From Parietaria judaica (Eukaryota; Streptophyta; Magnoliopsida; Rosales; Urticaceae), in assembly GCA_954871525.1 (NCBI GenBank), contig OX940860.1, positions 29,296,001 to 29,360,000 on the forward strand: a stretch of 64,000 nucleotides of DNA, written 5' to 3'. The translations under genes were made by a program, and so were the position numbers. The notes beneath the pieces are model-generated. The model did not search any database, was not told where the DNA came from, and saw nothing but the letters and a program-made list of their open reading frames with translations. Below, one piece after another: positions 57,731-64,000 of this stretch (within the stretch, counting starts at the first letter, position 1; every line of letters starts with the position of its first letter).

Positions 57731-59398
57731 TAGAGCTACACATTTGGATCGCCACTCGCGATGCGACTCGTCGCGACGCCTGACATCGGAATCGCGATGC
57801 ATCGCGATTTTGCGGCAAAAGTCGCGATTCGTCGCGATTCTGGGCATGCGTCGCGACGAGTCGATGTGGCGATCCGAACTTTTCATCCAACGGCCAGGAT
57901 GGTGCCACGTCAGCGATCCGCGTGATTTTGTCTTTTTGGGGCATAAATAACACACTTTTTACCCGAATTTTATTACCCTACCACAATTATTACCCACTTT
58001 ACTCGAATTTCAACCCTAAAATTTCAAATTTCAATTACTTTTCACCCACTATCTCCTCACAATTATTCACCCACTTCACCCACCACAATAATTATTCACC
58101 CACCCCACCCTCTCCTCAAACCCTATAAATACCACATCTTCCTCCCTCATTTCCTCACCAACAATCTTCCATCTCTCTCCCAAATTCTCTCAAGTTCTCA
58201 AGTTCTCAAATTCTCTCAAGTTCAAAAGCTCTAAAGTTCTAAATTTCTCAAGTTCAAAAGTTCTCTCATTATGTCTCGAAGAAGCGGCGGTAGTTCCGGG
58301 GGTCGAAGGGTGGCCAGAAATTTGCAACCTCAATTTCAACGTGGAGGCGGAGCGAAGGGCAGTGATGGAAAGCCCAACCAAGACCGGCCTAGAATTTGTC
58401 TAGAGACTGAAGCAAAGACTGGATCGCGGAGAATCATCGAGATCCGGTACGCCACCGGCACGAGCGGAAGACACGGACGGCGCACCGCAAGAATTGAAGC
58501 GGTACTACGGCCTGCGGATCGACGAGGACTCCGTCGAGTTCGATGTGATTGATGGTGGAAGAATGAACGGGAAAGATTCCCGATATTGGCGAGAATGGCG
58601 AGGGATATACTGTCCATCCCCATTTCCAGCGTTGCTTCGGAGAGCGCATTCAGTTCGGCTCAGCATATAATCGACGACCGGAGGGCGTCAACAATTCCTA
58701 CACACCTCGAGCAAGCAGTGGTGTTGAACGATTGGATGTTCCGCAACCCCACCATCGCCCAACGGAACGAATTAACCGAGCTGGAGAGGATGACTGAAAA
58801 GTTTAACGACTGGTTCCCCGAGTGACGCAATGTAAACGCCAATATGATGTGCTCTTTCCTCTCTTGGTTTTATGTCCCTAAGGAGGATTTTTCAAGAGAG
58901 GTTTTAGTGAGGCATCTTGTAATATTTACACTGAATATTTACAACTTCTTCCACCTTATTGTAATATTCACAATGAATAATACAACTTTTTTTAATATCT
59001 TGTTTTATCATATTTATTTATTTGTTTTAGATTTTTAATAATTATTAATATGTTACAAATTAATACTTATTAACATATCTTACAACTTAAAAATTAACAT
59101 ATAAATCAAAATTAATAATATGTTACAAAATAATAAATTATAACATACTAAAATATTAATTTTGAAATAAATAAAGTTTAAATAATAATTTTAAATAATT
59201 TAATACTTAAATTCGGATAAAAACTAATAAAATTAAACATTGGAAACAAAAAATAACTTTTGCCGCAGCCCTTTTTTTGGTCGAGAATCACCCTTCCTCG
59301 CTAAATCGCGACCACGTCGCGACGCATCGCGACCAGCCAACTCGCGATTTTGGCGACTTTCGTCGCGACCCATCGCGAAAATCGAGTGTGCAGCTCTA
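57731..59398 (+). mobile_element. hAT transposon relic with exact 8-bp target duplication
   Basis: GGTGTAAT occurs at 57723-57730 and again at 59399-59406. Inverted ends are TAGAGCTACACA and, reversed, TAGAGCTGCACA. Subterminal regions carry dense TCGCGA motifs on both sides (57745-57860 with ATCGCGATGCATCGCGATTT; 59285-59380 with CGTCGCGACGCATCGCGACC), as hAT transposase-binding repeats do. Between them are a TATA box (CCTATAAATACC, 58122), a CT-rich leader with AAGTTCTCAAGTTC repeats, and a decayed transposase. 1668 bp. Confidence 0.95.
58271..58825 (+). pseudogene. hAT transposase, internally deleted and frame-shifted
   Basis: The start ATG (58271) gives a basic N-terminus (MSRRSGGSSGGRRVARNL). 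The C-terminal hATC dimerisation domain follows in the same register (ARDILSIPISSVASESAFSS, then AQHIIDDRRASTIPTHLEQA, NDWM). In hAT proteins about 500 residues separate these; here fewer than 100 codons do, so the catalytic DDE core is deleted. Between them the frame slips twice: a middle piece (QELKRYYGLRIDEDSVEFDV) reads in another frame and a TGA at 58550-58552 falls just before the WWK motif. It cannot make active enzyme. Confidence 0.9.
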
Positions 59399-59406
59399 GG
59401 TGTAAT

Positions 59407-61974
59407 AAAAACTGGTAAAAGAGGGTTTTAAATCGAACTCGGATCGGATTCATTAAAAAAAAAAAGTAATTGTATTCATTCGGGTTTAATCGGATCCAGG
59501 TTCCGGGTTTAGAGATTAAGAAACTTGGAATCCGGATACTAGACTACTCAAACCCGCTTTTAGATATATTTAAAATTATTTTAGATTTTTTTTATCTAAT
59601 TCAAAAATAAAATGTATTAAAAATGCTACCGGTGTTTTGTTCATCTATTACTTTCACACAATGTCTATTTTCTTTTCCATTCAACTTTCACTTTCACAAG
59701 TTAATTTTAATTGGCCATTAATCATTGAGTTTACCATTGAGTTTTAACTCAGAATTGGTTTCCATATTTATTCTGTTAAAAAACAAATTCGATTTTCAAT
59801 TTTATGGTTAGCCAAATGTTTAACATTCCGCAAGTTCAATTTACAATCTACCGAATATCGTAAACCGATGAGGTTTTTATAAGATTTTAAAAAACGGATA
59901 CCGATGAGTATATGATAATTAACAAAAGGAGCTACAACTAGCCAATTACAAATAACTTACTTAATCCTATCTAGTCAACAAAGCCTTATACAGTTAGATT
60001 ATAATTAAACCACATCATACAACTCTACTAATGAAGCTTCATTGCTTGTGATTCTAATGACATTAAAACATATAGCAAACACGGAGTTATCTTTGTGTTA
60101 TATACTCAAAGAAAAACACGAGTTACTATTTCATGGATACTCTGAAATTAGTAAACAGAAGCTCTTTTTTTTTTTTTTTTTGTGATTCTAAAAGCATTCG
60201 AAGCAGATTGAAAGAAGCGGTCGAGCTTTAGCGAAATCACCATGCAATTATCAAGTAAAAAGCAAGTTTCTACATAGAGAAGTATTAGTTACCAACTAAA
60301 AAGACATACATTTTGCAGCATTCAAACAAGAGAAAGTTTAGTAACATGACATTCCCTATTGCTTAAAAAACAACCCGCGTGTTTGGGCGCATTTTCCCGG
60401 TCTGGAGTGGTGGGATTTCATCACCAAGATCTCGGGGTTGCAGATTTTGGTTAGTCGAAGTGATATACGTTTAAAAACTGCAAAAATTTCCAAAACTTTA
60501 CCCATCAGCATTTTGTTTTCTTAATTTTATTTTAATAAATTTTTCCATTTAAAATTTTATCGTGGTAAAAACAAACAACCCACTTCATTTACTTTTACCA
60601 AAATACAATGTCAAAGCAGAATACTTCACTTCATAAAGGATAAATAAATTATAACAAGTAGACAAAAGGCGTGTATTCGAGAGATATAACGCACATAAAA
60701 TAATACATAATAAGAACTATTCCAATATTAGAAGGCAAAGAACGAATCTCCAATATTTGGAACACGTTTTGAAGATTAAAAAATCACTTATAATAATAAA
60801 AATACCAAATGTATTTATTAAGTATATTTTCACGTTTTAGCAAGATTATTACACGATGTGCTTAAAACGATAGAAAAGTAAAGCGAGTGCGGAAAAGTAA
60901 AGAACATCGAGACTTTTTGTTAACATAGTTCGAACTATCCCTTGGATAACTTACTTCTGCGAGACACTCACCCATATTGATCAACCAAGAAATTACATAT
61001 GGGCCCAAGACATAAAAGAAACTCTCCCTTGATGTTACACCATCAGTTTCGACATCCAGCACTTGCACTTTTGATGATCGCAAGATCCCCTTGCACCAAC
61101 TAACAACGAACGTCCTGTTTTTCTTCACTTCACTCGTGAATCGCGAGTTGCCTTTTCTCGAAGGTTTTTCTCAGAATATCTCTGTAAGTGCTATTGATTT
61201 AGGACCTCAATAGTCGGGACATATAGAACTAGACAATTCAAATCTTCACGTCTTAATGACAAGATTCAGCTCATTGATTCTCTCCAATGATAGGCAATAA
61301 AGAGCAAGATCTCTTCCTTTGATACAGCTCATCATTCCTCATTCAAAGCATAGAGAGGTCGACTCAATTAGACTTTGATTGAGGAGGCGCACGAACCAAG
61401 ACACGTGCGACTTAATAGACTTGTCTAAAATATCTTACCATTGTTATAACCTTGGATGTGACAATAACTTTCCATAAATTGGCTAACAAAACGTCATGAA
61501 TAATTATCGTAGAAATCAATGATCCAACCGTATTTGTAATCCCATGTTTTTTTTTTAAATCATTTGGGTAAAGTGATAGGACGTGGGATAGAAATACAAA
61601 TAGAAGAGAAACAAGAACACTCAGTTTGATTAACCTTGAAAATTAAATACCTGAAATACCCCTAAGGAAAGCAAACACAATCAATGACACAAATAATGCG
61701 GTTCTAACATAAAGATAGCCAAAAGAGTCAACTATACAACAACAAAAAGTTGTTATCAAATTTGCCATAAGATTATATCAATTTCTATGAGTAAACACAA
61801 ATACTAATATAAATTACAAGGAGATTGTGATTGAGGATTTCAAGTTGAATTAACGTGAAGATAGCAAAAAGAATCAGATTGCACAGCAAAAAAAAGTTAA
61901 CCAATTTGCCATAAGAATATATCAATTTCTAAAATAGGAGCTTACCATTATTACTCTTTCAAGTATGCTTTTTC
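59407..61974. other. AT-rich intergenic; LTR-like patch at about 60880-61330
   Basis: 60360-60440 holds CGCGTGTTTGGGCGCATTTT and CCCGGTCTGGAGTGG, a possible MITE tip without partner. 60880-61330 (AACATAGTTCGAACTATCCC ... CACCCATATTGATCAACCAA ... GCACTTGCACTTTTGATGAT) is worded like LTR-retrotransposon flanks. No ORF supports either. Confidence 0.35.
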
Positions 61975-62196
61975 AAAAACCAAGCTTGTTTGGCCTAGCG
62001 GTAAATCCACTACAATAAAACTCTTCATGAGGTCTTGGGTTCAATCCATTGAGACGCAAAAATTGCGTAATATATGTAATCTTGGCCGACAATGTCTGCG
62101 GCCAATAGTGCCGGTTGTTCTTACCGTGACAAATATCTTGTAATGTGAGTACATGTAATCTTGGCCAATAGTGCCACTCAATTAAAAATATATATA
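61975..62196 (+). mobile_element. tRNA-derived SINE with 11-bp target duplication
   Basis: TATGCTTTTTC flanks the element exactly (61964-61974 and 62197-62207). Inside, TTGTTTGGCCTAGCGGTAAA contains a pol III box A (TGGCCTAGCGGT). About 35 bp later GGTCTTGGGTTCAATCCATT contains box B (GGGTTCAATCC). The body continues to an A/T-rich tail (TCAATTAAAAATATATATA). AATCTTGGCC(G/A) repeats twice in the body. Length 222 bp fits plant SINEs. Family not named. Confidence 0.85.
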
Positions 62197-62207
62197 TATG
62201 CTTTTTC

Positions 62208-63005
62208 GGATACAAACTATTATTGACTGCCTTTTCAGGATCGTTTATTGACTGCTTTTCGGAATCGTTTCTTACCATTTTTTCTAAATTATTATTCACT
62301 GCCTTTTCGGGATCGTATAGTGATGCAATTTAAAGAATCGTGCTTACGTCGATGAAAATAAACAATGCAGAGGAAAAAAAAAAAACACACAATTGAGCTT
62401 GCTTGCATCCCCAAACACATAAGCGGAAATTAAAACATCCACCACGTTCAAATTTTATCCATGGTTGTTGTTCGACATATACTCGTACTCTGATATTATA
62501 TACATAGAGTTTTTGTAATAGAGATATTCTGAAATTAAAAACAGATTGCACTGAAAAGGACAAGTCACAAAAATCAATTAATGCACGGGAAAAAATCATT
62601 ACCGATGTATCGCTCTTCATTTTCACACATACTAAAGCGAAGCGAAAGGAAGAAAATTATTAAGGTTTTTAAATTCTTAAGTACATTCTATAATGTATAT
62701 GCGTGAATGATTTTTGTGTATCTCAAAAATGTTTTGTTCAAACTTCAAAGTTACCGTTTTCATATTTCGAACCAATCAGTGAGCATTTATAACTATCAAA
62801 TGTTGTATCGATGTTTATATAGCTCAAACATTAATTGTTAGGAATTGTAATGAAGCTGATGAAAACAGATCATATAGTAAGCAGAAACCCAGTAAAGTGG
62901 AACAAGACAAATCTAAGATATAAAGTAATAAACGTGTTGAGATACAACTTAATGTTTTTTTTTCTTAAACTTTAACAGTTTACTATAACAGTTTACTTCT
63001 ATACT
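62208..63005. other. AT-rich spacer
   Basis: TTATTGACTGCCTTTTC.GGATCGTTT repeats three times at 62219-62315 next to the SINE. No gene found; frames here have no family resemblance. Confidence 0.45.
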
Positions 63006-64000
63006 TCAGAAACACAACAATACTTTTTTGTATCTCAACAAGATCAAAGAAGAATATACTTTCCCTTCAGCTACTAAATGGACGAACAACTCAAGCGCTG
63101 AAACGTCAGCAGAGAAGCCTTTAGACACCATGTCTTTCACGAGTTGCAATGCTCTAGGCATCTCCTTGTTCCGAATAAGCCCTCAGATCATTAAATTATA
63201 CGTGCAGCTATCGGGTGGGCTACCTATTTCTTCCATTTCTCTCATCATATCCGTTGCTTCAGTCACGAGTCCTCTACATAAATAGCCATCGATCATCGCG
63301 GTGTATGTCCTGACATCAGGTTGAAGTCCCTTAGACAATAATGTTGAGAAGAGATCCTTTGCTTTTAAAAGGTTTCCATTTTAAAACATTGCCTGAATGA
63401 GGATGGTGTACGTAATGACATTGATCTCACTTTTCCTTTCCTCCAAATCCCGATACAACTCTAGGGCGTTGTCAATTTTTTTGTTCTCACACATACCATC
63501 GATTACAGAATTATAAGTCTTGATATTTGGGCGTGGGGCGTATGTCTCCATCTTGGAAAGTAGATCTCGAGCATGTTGAATCCTCCCTACTTTATATAAG
63601 CCATCGATAAGAGTGTTGTAAGTAACAACATCTGGTATGAATCCCTTCATTGAAATATCTTTGAACAGTTCAATGGCCTCGGAGATCTTCGCTTTACAAT
63701 ACCCATTGATCAAGATGTTGAAACTATTCAAAATAGGTCCACACAGTGCTCGGTAATCATCTCATTAAACACTTTTTTAGCCGTATCAACTTCGCCTCTC
63801 AAGCAATAACCATCCATAAGTGAATTATAGGTTAGCACGTCAAATTTGATGCCTTGATAAGTCATTCTTTCCATCATATGTTGTGCATCTTCAACCATGC
63901 CTTCTTTGCAGAGAGCATCAACCAAAATATTGAAAGTTCGTAAATTGGGAGTGATCTTTTTGTTTATCATTCCATCAAATAAATGTTCACCAATTGTGCA
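63006..64000 (-). pseudogene. P-class PPR (restorer-of-fertility-like) gene copy, broken, runs off the window
   Basis: Minus-strand translation shows consecutive 35-residue P-type repeats: NLRTFNILVDALCKEGMVED, FDVLTYNSLMDGYCLRGEVD, NSFNILINGYCKAK, PDVVTYNTLIDGLYKVGRIQ, PNIKTYNSVIDGMCENKKID, NVITYTILIQAMF, PDVRTYTAMIDGYLCRGLVT, PDSCTYNLMI. Lesions: a one-base frameshift at about 63730 (…ITEHCV before NSFNIL), TAA after QAMF (about 63382) and TGA within NLMI-GLIRNKE (about 63187). The regular PDVxTYNxLIDG pattern is that of Rf-like PPR proteins, which often form clusters with pseudogenes. The N-terminus and any mitochondrial presequence are beyond 64000. Sequencing errors could mimic one lesion, but not three. 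Confidence 0.85.

Noticed and set aside
1..64000. tRNA genes, rRNA genes and CRISPR arrays
   Set aside because: No cloverleaf was seen apart from the SINE boxes, no rRNA sequence, and the tandem repeats lack the regular repeat-spacer pattern of CRISPR.

Overview
This is plant nuclear DNA, most likely from a core eudicot. The intron-rich genes encode plant proteins: phytochrome A, a DYW-class PPR protein, a germin-like protein and a plant-type cytosolic glutamyl-tRNA synthetase. They sit as islands in long AT-rich stretches packed with plant-type transposons. Introns are short, GT-AG and T-rich. I cannot name the species from the sequence alone.

Genes, left to right: the 3' end of FEN1 (+, 91-1947, entering from the left edge); a complete DYW-class PPR gene (-, 2702-4597) that converges on FEN1; a decayed OM64/TOC64-like pseudogene (-, 6284-7206); the 5' part of an uncharacterised gene whose start region has been tandemly amplified (-, about 15255-16600); a germin-like protein (+, 27131-28227); cytosolic glutamyl-tRNA synthetase (-, 31488-34921, six exons, 719 aa); phytochrome A (-, 36010-40353, five coding exons, 1121 aa); and a broken P-class (Rf-like) PPR copy running off the right edge (-, 63006-64000). 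FEN1, a germin-like protein and Glu-tRNA synthetase are also close neighbours on Arabidopsis chromosome 5 as I recall it, so part of the window looks like an old gene block expanded by insertions.

The spaces hold an unusually readable set of mobile elements. There are hAT-type elements with 8-bp target duplications (13285-14111, 22867-23720, 57731-59398). Mutator-like elements have 9-bp duplications (36679-36976 inside a PHYA intron; 42469-43549, nearly a perfect fold-back). There are two PIF/Harbinger-like elements and a smaller TAA-flanked one. Two Helitrons of one family lie in opposite orientation with their 3' ends facing each other (45983-50038 and 52118-56217), and a third Helitron 5' end is at 17190. 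There is a tRNA-derived SINE with an 11-bp duplication (61975-62196), and copia and LTR scraps. A probable gene-capturing element at about 10109-11862 carries a piece of a plastid phosphoenolpyruvate/phosphate translocator gene.

The most unusual items are the start-codon minisatellite at 15655-16510, the apparent extra intron in PHYA, the MULE-type MITE in another PHYA intron, the captured transporter fragment, and the facing Helitron pair. I found no rRNA, tRNA, CRISPR array or prokaryotic feature.
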